DNA of 39,648 nucleotides from the NCBI GenBank assembly GCA_900465665.1, contig UBJO01000059.1:1-39648 (forward strand), in the 5' to 3' direction. Under the pieces are notes generated by a model. It was not told the DNA's origin, ran no database searches, and saw nothing but the letters and a program-made list of their open reading frames with translations. Below are positions 23,392-30,689 of the stretch, piece by piece; within the stretch, counting starts at the first letter, position 1; each line of letters starts with the position of its first letter. The translations under genes were made by a program, and so were the position numbers. Source of the DNA: Hyphomicrobiales bacterium (GTDB taxonomy: Bacteria > Pseudomonadota > Alphaproteobacteria > Rhizobiales > Rhizobiaceae).

Positions 23392-24361
23392 AGCCTTTCC
23401 AACGGAAGAAGAAGAAGGGGATTACGGCGGAAACCAGCATCAGCCCGAGTGAATAAGGATAGCCCTGGGCGAAATGCAGTTCCGGCATGAATTCAAAATT
23501 CATACCATAGATGGAGGCGACCAGCGTCGGCGGCAAGAAGACCACCGATGCGATCGAGAAAATCTTGATGATCGAGTTCTGTTCGATGTTGATCAGACCC
23601 AACGATGCATCGAGAAGGAAGGTGATGTTGCCGGCGATATAGGACGAATGCTCGTTCAGCGACTGGATATCGCGCGAGACGGTGCGGCAGAGTTCCTTCG
23701 TCGCACGATCCTGCTGCACGGCCGGCACGTTGTAGAAGAAAGTCATCAGCCGCGACATGGAGGCCAGGCTGTCACGCACCTTGCTGACGAGGCGCTGATG
23801 GGCGGCGATATCGCGCAGCTTCTCCTCGAGATAGTTCGAGGGCTTGCGGACCTTCTTGGCGCGATCGCCGAAGACGTGGGTCGACAGGATATCGATGCGG
23901 GCGACCGAGATTTCGAGAATTTCCGCCGTGCGGTCGATGATGGTCTCAAACAGCTTGGCGAGCAGCGACGCACCGTTGCGCCAGTGGGCGGGAATACGGT
24001 GGAGGGCTGCGATGAAGAGCGCAAAGGATTTGGGCTGGGCGTAGCGGATGGTGATCAGCCGCTTGCCGGCGAGGATGAAGGCGACATCGGTCAGAACGGG
24101 CGCATCGGTCTCGGCCTTCCAGACCAGCGAGGCGGTCATGAAGACGGCGTCGCCTTCCGTATAGAGGCGGGCAGAAGGCTCGATGTCCTTCAGGTCCTCG
24201 CGGGTCGGCACTTCGATGCCGAGCGCCTTCTCGACATAGGCCTCTTCCTCGCGCGTCGGCTCGATCATGTCGATCCAGACGATATCGTCGCGCATGGTCT
24301 CGACCTTGGTGAGATCACCGAGCTCGACCGACTGGCAATTGGAGCAATAGGCAGTGATCAC
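23384..24361 (-). CDS. corA: CorA-type Mg2+/Co2+ channel
   Basis: This 325-residue protein has a large N-terminal cytoplasmic alpha/beta domain, a long stalk helix and two C-terminal membrane helices. The diagnostic YGMNFEFMPEL (GMN motif, near residue 285) sits at the end of TM1 (ASVVFLPPTLVASIYGMN), and TM2 is SLGLMLVSAVIPFFFF. The C-terminal basic tail RWKGWL is typical. It forms a pentameric Mg2+ channel. The start is GTG 24361 with GGGAG about 9 nt upstream. It is followed by kup and probably cotranscribed with it. Confidence 0.94.
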   Translation of the reverse strand: MITAYCSNCQSVELGDLTKVETMRDDIVWIDMIEPTREEEAYVEKALGIEVPTREDLKDIEPSARLYTEGDAVFMTASLVWKAETDAPVLTDVAFILAGKRLITIRYAQPKSFALFIAALHRIPAHWRNGASLLAKLFETIIDRTAEILEISVARIDILSTHVFGDRAKKVRKPSNYLEEKLRDIAAHQRLVSKVRDSLASMSRLMTFFYNVPAVQQDRATKELCRTVSRDIQSLNEHSSYIAGNITFLLDASLGLINIEQNSIIKIFSIASVVFLPPTLVASIYGMNFEFMPELHFAQGYPYSLGLMLVSAVIPFFFFRWKGWL

Positions 24362-24778
24362 CGGGCGCGTCTCCCGTGATCCAGGGCTGTGAGGGCCATC
24401 GCCGTTCGCATCAAAAAACCTTCCGCGAAGCGCCAGAAAAAGCGGCGCTCAAGCTGCAATTCTTCGAGATTAACGAAAGCGGCAGAAGAATGTTCATCAA
24501 TATCCCGTCATAGCCGGCCGAAGCTCGGGTATGCACTATGCTCAACCGCATCGCAGTCACCAATCCTTCGATCGACAAGAGAACTCCGAACATGCAGCTG
24601 GCATTCGCCGCTGCAGGGCTGGCTATCATCGAGCATTCGCACATGCCGCCCTCATGGCGACGGCGCGCCATATGACGGAAACCCACGCAAGAATCAAGAC
24701 ATCTTACGTGAACTGCGTTGTTTGATCACATTTTGCCCGCAATTGGGAGTCTAGCCGCGCGGTCCGAAACGGCACACA
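24362..24778. other. Intergenic region between corA and apbC, no supported gene
   Basis: This 417-bp stretch holds overlapping weak frames on both strands with no good ribosome-binding site and unlikely composition. The best small candidate is a 45-codon plus-strand frame at 24538-24675, with a hydrophobic middle (AFAAAGLAIIEH) but no Shine-Dalgarno sequence. A short stem AGCGCC/GGCGCT occurs near 24430. It must contain the corA promoter (minus strand); I see no recognisable Mg2+ riboswitch. Confidence 0.4.
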
Positions 24779-25945
24779 TCACTCGAAGACGATCGCGGGA
24801 GCGGCGCGCTGCGGCTTGCCCTCGAGCTGCGCCCAGACCTTGGCTGCGATGTCGCGATAGATGCCGGCGACAATGCCGTTCGGCTCGCTGGCGACCAGCG
24901 GGGTGCCGGCGTCGGAGGCTTCGCGGATATTGATCGTCAGCGGCACTTCGCCGAGGAAGGGCACGCCGATGCGCTCGGCTTCGGCGCGGGCGCCGCCATG
25001 GCCGAAGATATCGTAGCGCGCGCCGGTATCAGGAGCGATGAAGTAGCTCATGTTCTCGACGATGCCGAGAACCGGCACCTCCACCTTCTTGAACATGTTC
25101 AGCCCCTTGCGGGCATCGATCAGCGCCAGATCCTGCGGCGTCGAGACGATGACGGCGCCGGCGAGCGGCACCTGCTGGGCCATGGTCAGCTGCGCGTCGC
25201 CGGTGCCGGGCGGCATGTCGACAACGAGCACGTCGAGCTCGCCCCAGGCGACTTCGCGCAGCATCTGCATCAGCGCCGACTGCACCATCGGGCCGCGCCA
25301 GATCATCGCGGTCTCCTCATCGACGAGGAAGCCCATCGACATGACCTTGAGGCCGTAATTCTCCATCGGATTGATGATGCGGCCATCGGTCTGTGTGGGG
25401 CGGCCGGAGATCTGCAGGAGGCGTGGCATGGAGGGGCCGTAAATATCGGCGTCGAGAATGCCGACGCGCAGGCCGTTTGCCTGCAGGCCGAGCGCGAGGT
25501 TGACCGATGTGGTGGACTTGCCGACGCCGCCCTTGCCGGAGGCGACCGCGACGATGGCGCCGATCCCGGGCACGCCGATCTTGCCGGCACGCTGCTGTGG
25601 CTGCGCGTGTGCGTGGCCTTCGTGACCATGGCCGGCATGGCCATGACCAGCCTGCGGCGGCGTACGGGCGGCGGCAGCGCCCGATGGCGCGCCCTTCTTG
25701 TCGGCCGTCAGCGCGACCAGGGCGCCCTTGACGCCGGGCATTTCCTTGATGACACGCTCGGCAGCGAGCCGCAGCGGCTCCAGCTCCTTGGCGCGCTCGG
25801 CGGGGACAGTGATGGAGAAGTAGACCTTGCCATCCGAGATGAACACATCGGAGACCATGCCGAGCTCGACAATATTATGTTCGAGATCGGGGCCGCGCAC
25901 CGTTGCCAGCGTTTCCAGCACCTGTTCCTTGGTGACTTCAGTCAT
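24779..25945 (-). CDS. apbC: ApbC/Mrp/NBP35-family P-loop ATPase, cysteine-free
   Basis: This 388-residue protein has an N-terminal DUF59/MIP18-like domain (residues 1-80), a His/Ala/Gly linker (84-120) and a deviant Walker A motif GKGGVGKS (137-144), followed by DADIYGPSMPRLL and VVDMPPGTGDAQL. The family usually acts as an Fe-S cluster carrier through a C-terminal CxxC pair. Here that position (after ENMSYF) reads IAPDTG, and I find no cysteine anywhere in the protein. The linker contains six His within 13 residues (101-113). It may therefore act as an ATPase in Fe-S metabolism without binding a cluster through Cys. GAGGA 4 nt before the ATG supports the start. Confidence 0.92.
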   Translation of the reverse strand: MTEVTKEQVLETLATVRGPDLEHNIVELGMVSDVFISDGKVYFSITVPAERAKELEPLRLAAERVIKEMPGVKGALVALTADKKGAPSGAAAARTPPQAGHGHAGHGHEGHAHAQPQQRAGKIGVPGIGAIVAVASGKGGVGKSTTSVNLALGLQANGLRVGILDADIYGPSMPRLLQISGRPTQTDGRIINPMENYGLKVMSMGFLVDEETAMIWRGPMVQSALMQMLREVAWGELDVLVVDMPPGTGDAQLTMAQQVPLAGAVIVSTPQDLALIDARKGLNMFKKVEVPVLGIVENMSYFIAPDTGARYDIFGHGGARAEAERIGVPFLGEVPLTINIREASDAGTPLVASEPNGIVAGIYRDIAAKVWAQLEGKPQRAAPAIVFE

Positions 25946-26460
25946 ATCGTCCTCACACCCTTATCTGGCTCTGTAGATAGAGGAGCGCGAAGTGATCGCC
26001 AAACAAAATCGGCGGGCATCGATAGCTGCGAAACGAGGGGGAGTTTCCAAAGGAGACCGCTGAGCCATCAAGTCCGCCGGGCTTTCGCCCTGATGGCACA
26101 ACGGTCACCCAAGTGGATAAGGGGTTTCTAGGGCGTCAGATCTGAAAGACCAGTCAGAATTGAGGGAAAAATGCATCAGCTCGCGCTTATAGGCCGGGAG
26201 GCGTATCCCAAAAACAACAAACCGCCGCTCGATGTCCAGCGCACTAGGCTGCCGGGATCGAGCGGCGGGTTGAAGGTCGCGCCTTTAATATGGCGTCGTT
26301 GCCAAGTCCCCTCTGGACCGCTGCCAATTAGGAAGCAGGAAGCGTGCCAACTGGAAATAACTACGAATTCGGCGGAAGCGGCAGCGAAAGAGCCTGGAAA
26401 CGCTGGAGCCCGGGCGCAATTTTTAGGCGGGTGCGACAATAGCGCACAGTATTTGTGCAG
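25946..26460. other. Long intergenic region between apbC and the luxR-type gene, with strong stem-loops
   Basis: No convincing gene is present in these 515 bp; an 87-codon minus-strand frame (26176-26439) lacks a ribosome-binding site and family features. Three structured elements stand out. One is the nested stem GCCATCA/TGATGGC (26064-26097) with an inner GGGC/GCCC pair. The second is a 12-bp inverted repeat at 26222-26268. The third is a small stem GCACA/TGTGC (26444-26458) right after the luxR stop. The apbC promoter must also lie here. The density of stems leaves room for a small RNA. Confidence 0.5.
26209..26271 (-). terminator. Terminator-like 12-bp inverted repeat with T-rich tail
   Basis: CCGCCGCTCGAT (26222-26233) pairs with ATCGAGCGGCGG (26257-26268) around a 23-nt loop. 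On the minus strand the stem is followed by TTTGTTGTTTTTGGG. It would stop minus-strand transcripts about 190 nt after the luxR-type gene, or end a small RNA. The loop is longer than usual. Confidence 0.55.
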
Positions 26461-27192
26461 CTATTTGATCAGACCGATGCGCAATGCCTTGGCAACCGCC
26501 TGGGTGCGGTTAACCGTGTCGAGCTTCTTGGTAGCGCGGTTGAGGTAGTGATTGACCGTGTGTTCGGAGAGACCAAGGATATCGGCGATCTCGACGCTGG
26601 TCTTGCCGGCGGCGGTCCAGTTGAGGCAATCGATCTCGCGGTCGGTCAGGGCGTCGACCACCCGGTTGTCGAGCGCGCGGATCTCGGCCAGCCTGTCGAA
26701 GACATGCGTCGAGATATAATGAAGCTCCAGCATCTCCTCGGGCGCGAAGGGCTCGCGATCGCCGGAGAAGGAGACCGCGCCGCGGGCGCCGGAGGGATCA
26801 TGCGTCGGGAAATAGGCGAAGCGCATCATCCGGAAGCGTTCAAACAGGGCCGTGACGATGCCGGACTTGCCGTCGGAGCGATCCAGCTTCGCCTTCGAAA
26901 GGTCGTTGAAGAACGGCACGGTCGAGGATCGCAGCTTGCCCATGACGGGACTGTTGGTCAGCAGCGCCTCGTGGTCATAGGCCGACAAAAGCTCGGCCGG
27001 CCAGTTGGTGATGACAGTGTTGCTCTGCAGATCGCGTGCAGTGGCCGAGGGAAGATTGAGCACCATGAAGGCACGAACCCGGTAGGCTTCCGTCAGCCTC
27101 TTCATGAAGCGAAAGATATCGAACTGGGTATTTAGCCCAGACACCTCATTTACGTATACGTTCACGGAAGTCGAATGCGGCAAAGGGTTCAT
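26461..27192 (-). CDS. LuxR-family regulator with autoinducer-binding-like domain (LuxR solo)
   Basis: This 243-residue protein has an N-terminal PAS-like autoinducer-binding domain (about 20-165) and a C-terminal GerE/LuxR helix-turn-helix (LTDREIDCLNWTAAGKTSVEIADILGLSEHTVNHYL split over about 182-217). In the ligand domain W64 and Y72 match the conserved pocket Trp and Tyr. The acyl-homoserine-lactone contact Asp of the D-P pair is Ser (S81-P82), and the later conserved Trp is Phe (F94/F95). No luxI synthase gene is in the window, so it is a solo whose ligand may not be a standard AHL. It lies downstream of the iclR gene on the same strand. Confidence 0.88.
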   Translation of the reverse strand: MNPLPHSTSVNVYVNEVSGLNTQFDIFRFMKRLTEAYRVRAFMVLNLPSATARDLQSNTVITNWPAELLSAYDHEALLTNSPVMGKLRSSTVPFFNDLSKAKLDRSDGKSGIVTALFERFRMMRFAYFPTHDPSGARGAVSFSGDREPFAPEEMLELHYISTHVFDRLAEIRALDNRVVDALTDREIDCLNWTAAGKTSVEIADILGLSEHTVNHYLNRATKKLDTVNRTQAVAKALRIGLIK

Positions 27193-27303
27193 GGTGTCAT
27201 CAGCTCAAAAATCAGGAACGTCGTAAGTGGCCTGCTCAGGTCTCATGCCGACGGCAGCATCGCCGTCAATATAGCCTACGGCACTACACCCCAGGACTTG
27301 GGG

Positions 27304-27419
27304 TTGACAACTGCCAATTGTGATGATTCTTCACAAAATCACAATATGCCCAGCCGATGAAAATGAGCATATTTCTGCACGAAAACTGACAAAGCGGCTC
27401 TGGATTTGACGATTGTCAA
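27304..27419. promoter_or_regulatory. Palindrome-dense control region upstream of the luxR-type gene
   Basis: Three inverted repeats lie in the 239-nt gap between the iclR stop and the luxR start. They are TTGTGAT-N13-ATCACAA (27318-27344), AATATGC-N17-GCATATT (27343-27373) and TTGAC-GATT-GTCAA (27406-27419). The first also contains the tighter dyad TTGTGA-N7-TCACAA. They overlap one another and are AT-rich, as expected for operators. One may be bound by the LuxR protein itself or by a CRP-like factor; I cannot tell which. Confidence 0.45.
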
Positions 27420-27431
27420 GTTGACCGAGCG

Positions 27432-28244
27432 TCAGCGGCGGGGGCCGAGCCCGATGCGCATGCCGCTCATGATGCTTTCGGCGGTCCGACGGACGGGCAG
27501 CGCCCACTCCTCCAGGCGCTCGAAGGTCAGCCGATAGGCCGGTCCGGTCACGGAAACGCCGCCGACAAAGGAGAGGTCCTCGGAGCAGACGGGGGCCGCC
27601 ACGCAGCGGATGCCGACCTCATGCTCCTCGCGGTCGAAGGCGTTGCCCGAGCGGCGGATGTCGGCGATCTCGCGGCGCAGCGTCTCCGGCGTCAGCGTGC
27701 TATCCGTGAAGCGCTGGAACAACACGCTTGATATGATCGCGTCCAGCCGATCGTCCGGCAGCGCCGAGAGCGCCGCCTTGCCGACGCCGGTGCAGTAGAT
27801 GGGCGAGGCATTGCCGATCTGCGAGTACATTCGGACGGGCTGGCTGCCCTCGACCTTGTCGAGATAGATGACGGAGGCGCCGCGCAGGACGCCGAGATGC
27901 ACGGTCTCTCCGGTCAGCTGCTGCAGGGCGTTCAGATGCGGCTCGGCGATCAGCCGGAATTCGTTGCGCGCCCAGCTGCGCGAGGCGAGATCGAGGAGGC
28001 GCAGGCCGGGTGCATAGCGCCCATCGGCCAGCACTTCCAGCAGGCCCTCCTCGGTGAGATGGCCAAGCTGACGGTGCAGCGTTCCTCGCGGCTGGCCGGC
28101 GACCGCTAAAATATCGGTGAAGCGCATTGGGCTGTCGGCGTGCGTCACGATATCGAGCAGCACCATCAACTTGCCGAGCGTACCGGTCTCGCGTTTATCC
28201 GCAGCCTCGTTTTTATCCATGATGTCGCCATCAGTCGCGCCCAT
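27432..28244 (-). CDS. IclR-family transcriptional regulator of the adjacent sugar operon
   Basis: This 270-residue protein has an N-terminal winged helix (LGKLMVLLDIVTHADSPMRF through PRGTLHRQLGHL) and a C-terminal IclR effector domain (GETVHLGVLRGASVIYLDKV, ASPIYCTGVGKAALSAL, GIRCVAAPV). The ATG at 28244 is preferred because GAGGG lies 5 nt upstream; TTG and ATG codons further up are possible. It is divergent from the dehydrogenase-dgoK-dgoA-lactonase operon, so it most likely controls that operon in response to a sugar acid such as galactonate or KDGal (inference). Confidence 0.9.
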   Translation of the reverse strand: MGATDGDIMDKNEAADKRETGTLGKLMVLLDIVTHADSPMRFTDILAVAGQPRGTLHRQLGHLTEEGLLEVLADGRYAPGLRLLDLASRSWARNEFRLIAEPHLNALQQLTGETVHLGVLRGASVIYLDKVEGSQPVRMYSQIGNASPIYCTGVGKAALSALPDDRLDAIISSVLFQRFTDSTLTPETLRREIADIRRSGNAFDREEHEVGIRCVAAPVCSEDLSFVGGVSVTGPAYRLTFERLEEWALPVRRTAESIMSGMRIGLGPRR

Positions 28245-28259
28245 GCTGGCCCTCATGCC

Positions 28260-28289
28260 TTGACAGAGACCCAAGGCTAATCCGATAAT
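28260..28289 (+). promoter_or_regulatory. Sigma-70-type promoter of the galactonate operon
   Basis: TTGACA (28260-28265) and GATAAT (28284-28289) are 18 nt apart, a near-consensus pair. Its -10 box lies within the left arm of the inverted repeat that is the likely regulator site. The leader before the first gene would be about 45 nt. Confidence 0.6.
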
Positions 28290-28330
28290 TCCATATAGTC
28301 AAATTGAGTTCTGAATAATGGAACTATCGG
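28282..28330. promoter_or_regulatory. 13-bp inverted-repeat operator, probably for the IclR regulator
   Basis: CCGATAATTCCAT (28282-28294) and ATGGAACTATCGG (28318-28330) are inverted copies with one mismatch, separated by 23 bp. The left arm covers the -10 box and the right arm abuts the ribosome-binding site of the first operon gene. Binding to both arms would block transcription, consistent with repression by the divergent IclR protein. Confidence 0.65.
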
Positions 28331-28340
28331 GAGGATAGTG

Positions 28341-29111
28341 GTGGCGGAGCTTGGAGCGCAATATCCCGAATTCAGGGACCGAAGCGTGGTGGTGACGGGC
28401 GGCGGCTCCGGCATAGGTGCTGCCATCGTCGAGGGGTTCGCGCGACAGGGCGCCAAGGTCTCGTTCATCGACATCGCCGAGGAAGAAAGCCACGCGCTGG
28501 TTGATCGCCTGTCGCGCGACAGCCTGCACCCGGTCCGCTTCCACCACGCCGATCTGCGCGATGTCGCGGCGATCCGCGCGACCATCGAGGCGATCGTCGC
28601 CCATTCCGGACCGATCGGCGTGCTCGTCAATAATGCGGCGCGCGACGACCGGCATGATTTCGACCAAGTGACGCCGGAATATTGGGACAACAACCAGGCG
28701 ACCAACCTGCGGCACGTGTTCTTCGCGGCGCAGGCTGTGGCGCCATCAATGCGGGAGGCCGGCGGCGGGGCGATCATCAACATGTCGTCGATCGCCTTCA
28801 TGCTCAACATGCCCGATTTCCCGGCCTACACGACGGCCAAGGCGGCGATCATCGGGCTGACGAAGAGCCTCGCGGGCAAGCTCGGCCCCGACAATATCCG
28901 CGTCAACTGCATCCTGCCGGGCATGATCGTTACCGAGCGGCAGATGAAGCTGTGGCTCACCGAAGAGGGCATTGCCGGCATGATCGAGCGGCAGTGCATC
29001 AAACGCGTTTTGCAGGCCGACGCCATTGTCGGACCCTGTCTGTTTCTAGCATCCGACGGCGCGTCCGCAGTGACGGCGCAGTCCCTTATTGTCGATGGAG
29101 GCATTTTTTGA
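28341..29111 (+). CDS. SDR-family dehydrogenase, probably a sugar (galactose-type) dehydrogenase
   Basis: This 256-residue short-chain dehydrogenase has the NAD(P)-binding TGGGSGIG near residue 20, LVNNAARD, and the catalytic Ser and Tyr-x3-Lys in MSSIAFMLNMPDFPAYTTAK. DIAEE after the second strand, with an acidic residue, suggests NAD+ preference. It opens the operon with dgoK, dgoA and a lactonase, so oxidation of an aldose such as D-galactose to its lactone is the likely job (inference). The start codon is GTG at 28341, 6 nt after GGAGG; the GTG at 28338 is too close. The stop overlaps the dgoK start. Confidence 0.88.
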   Translation: MAELGAQYPEFRDRSVVVTGGGSGIGAAIVEGFARQGAKVSFIDIAEEESHALVDRLSRDSLHPVRFHHADLRDVAAIRATIEAIVAHSGPIGVLVNNAARDDRHDFDQVTPEYWDNNQATNLRHVFFAAQAVAPSMREAGGGAIINMSSIAFMLNMPDFPAYTTAKAAIIGLTKSLAGKLGPDNIRVNCILPGMIVTERQMKLWLTEEGIAGMIERQCIKRVLQADAIVGPCLFLASDGASAVTAQSLIVDGGIF

Positions 29112-30028
29112 TGGCAACACCCCGATATATCGCGGTCGACTGGGGTACGAGCAGTTTTAGGCTGTGGCTGATCGGCAGCGATGGCAGCGTGCTGAATGAA
29201 AGCCGCAGCGACGAGGGCATGACGACGGCGGCCAAGACCGGTTTCGCCGAGGTGCTGGCCAAGCATCTGGCCAAGGTCGAGGCGCCCGCGGATATCCCCG
29301 CGATCGTCTGCGGCATGGCCGGCGCCAAGCAGGGCTGGGTCGAGGCCGGCTATGTCGACGTGCCCACGTCGCTGTCGGCGATCCTGACTGGCGCCGTCCC
29401 TGTGCCCGGCCAGAGCCGCGACATCCGCATCCTGCCGGGCCTTGCCCAGCGCGACCGGGCATCGCCGGACGTGATGCGCGGTGAAGAGACCCAGCTGCTC
29501 GGCGCGCTTGGCCCAGACAGCACCGGCGCGCAGGCCGTCTGCATGCCTGGAACGCATTCGAAATGGGTGCATGTGCAGGAGGGCGAGGTCATCGGCTTCT
29601 CCACCTTCATGACAGGCGAACTGTTCGACGCGATCACCAAGCATACGATCCTGTCGCATGCGGTTGCCGGCGCCGAACAATCGCCGGCCGACAATTCCGC
29701 CTTCAAGGCATCGGTCTCGACTGCCTTCCGCCAGCCGCAGATGGCGACCAACCTGTTGTTCACGGCCCGCTCCGGCCAGCTGCTGCACGGCATGACCGCT
29801 TCGGCGGCGCAGGCGCGGATTTCCGGCACGCTGATCGGCCTGGAAATCTCTGGCGCGCTGGCCGACGCCGCCAACGACACGCCGATCGCGCTCGTCGCCT
29901 CCGGCCGCCTGCAGAAGCTTTACGAGACCGCCTTCAAGGCGCTTTCGCTGAACGTCACGACCATCGATGCCGATACGGCGGTGCTTGCCGGCCTTTCGGC
30001 CGCCGCAAACGCCATCTGGCCCAACTAA
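29111..30028 (+). CDS. dgoK: 2-dehydro-3-deoxygalactonokinase
   Basis: This 305-residue kinase phosphorylates 2-keto-3-deoxygalactonate with ATP to give KDPGal. The N-terminal IAVDWGTSSFRLWLI is the phosphate-1 motif of the ASKHA fold. CGMAGAKQGWVEAGY, LPGLAQRD, and CMPGTHSKWVHVQ with FMTGELF are characteristic of DgoK. The C-terminus has the adenosine motif region (LVASGRLQKLYE). ATG 29111 overlaps the TGA of the dehydrogenase gene (TGATG), with GGAGG 9 nt upstream. dgoA follows after 24 nt. Confidence 0.95.
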   Translation: MATPRYIAVDWGTSSFRLWLIGSDGSVLNESRSDEGMTTAAKTGFAEVLAKHLAKVEAPADIPAIVCGMAGAKQGWVEAGYVDVPTSLSAILTGAVPVPGQSRDIRILPGLAQRDRASPDVMRGEETQLLGALGPDSTGAQAVCMPGTHSKWVHVQEGEVIGFSTFMTGELFDAITKHTILSHAVAGAEQSPADNSAFKASVSTAFRQPQMATNLLFTARSGQLLHGMTASAAQARISGTLIGLEISGALADAANDTPIALVASGRLQKLYETAFKALSLNVTTIDADTAVLAGLSAAANAIWPN

Positions 30029-30052
30029 GCCCAATCAAGAAAGAACAGAGCG

Positions 30053-30685
30053 ATGAACCGCATCCCCTTCCCCGCCATGAAGCGCCCGCTGATCGCCATC
30101 CTGCGTGGGATCAAGCCCGAGGAGACCGAAGGCGTCGTCGGCGCGCTGATCGAGAATGGCCTGACCGCGATCGAGATCCCGCTGAATTCGCCAGAGCCGT
30201 TCAAGTCGATCGAGATCGCCGCCAAGATGGCGCCCGCCGACGTGCTGATCGGCGCCGGCACGGTTCTGACGACCGAGGCGGTGGACAGCCTGCACAATGC
30301 CGGTGGCAAGCTGCTGGTGACGCCGAATGTCGAGCCAGACGTGATCATCCGCGCCCGCGAATACGGCATGGTGACGATGCCCGGCGTCTTCACGCCCACC
30401 GAGGCGCTTGCCGCGGCGCGCGCCGGCGCCACCGGCCTGAAGTTTTTCCCGGCCAGCGTGCTCGGCCCATCCGGCATCACGGCGATCCGCGCCATCCTGC
30501 CGCCGGAGCTGACGATCGCGGCCGTCGGCGGCGTCTCCGACAAGAATTTCGCCGAGTACACCAAAGCCGGAATCCTGGCCTTCGGTCTCGGCACGAGCAT
30601 CTACAAGCCGGGAATGACTGTCGCCGAGGTTGCCGAGCGCGCCAAGGCAACCATTTACGCATACGACGCAGCAGTGGGAGCTTGA
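30053..30685 (+). CDS. dgoA: 2-dehydro-3-deoxy-6-phosphogalactonate aldolase
   Basis: This 210-residue class I aldolase splits KDPGal into pyruvate and glyceraldehyde-3-phosphate. The TIM-barrel family residues are visible: R18 in AILRG, E41 in IEIPLNSPEP, VTPNVEPDVI, and the Schiff-base lysine K130 in GLKFFPAS. GGVSDKNFAEY near the end is typical of DgoA rather than Eda. The next gene begins 4 nt after the stop. Confidence 0.96.
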   Translation: MNRIPFPAMKRPLIAILRGIKPEETEGVVGALIENGLTAIEIPLNSPEPFKSIEIAAKMAPADVLIGAGTVLTTEAVDSLHNAGGKLLVTPNVEPDVIIRAREYGMVTMPGVFTPTEALAAARAGATGLKFFPASVLGPSGITAIRAILPPELTIAAVGGVSDKNFAEYTKAGILAFGLGTSIYKPGMTVAEVAERAKATIYAYDAAVGA

Positions 30686-30689
30686 GCGT

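Noticed and set aside
24362..24500. Mg2+ riboswitch (ykoK or mgtA type) in the corA leader
   Set aside because: No conserved core or multi-stem arrangement is recognisable; only a short 6-bp stem is present.
24389..24754. Open frames of 60-121 codons between corA and apbC on both strands
   Set aside because: No ribosome-binding sites, mutually overlapping, no recognisable domain; kept only as a described intergenic region.
26064..26140. A tRNA-like sequence after apbC
   Set aside because: There is no T-arm GTTCRA signature, no acceptor pairing and no CCA-adjacent stem; it is a simple nested hairpin.
26176..26439. 87-codon minus-strand frame downstream of the luxR-type gene
   Set aside because: It spans the strong inverted repeat at 26222-26268, lacks a ribosome-binding site and has no family features.
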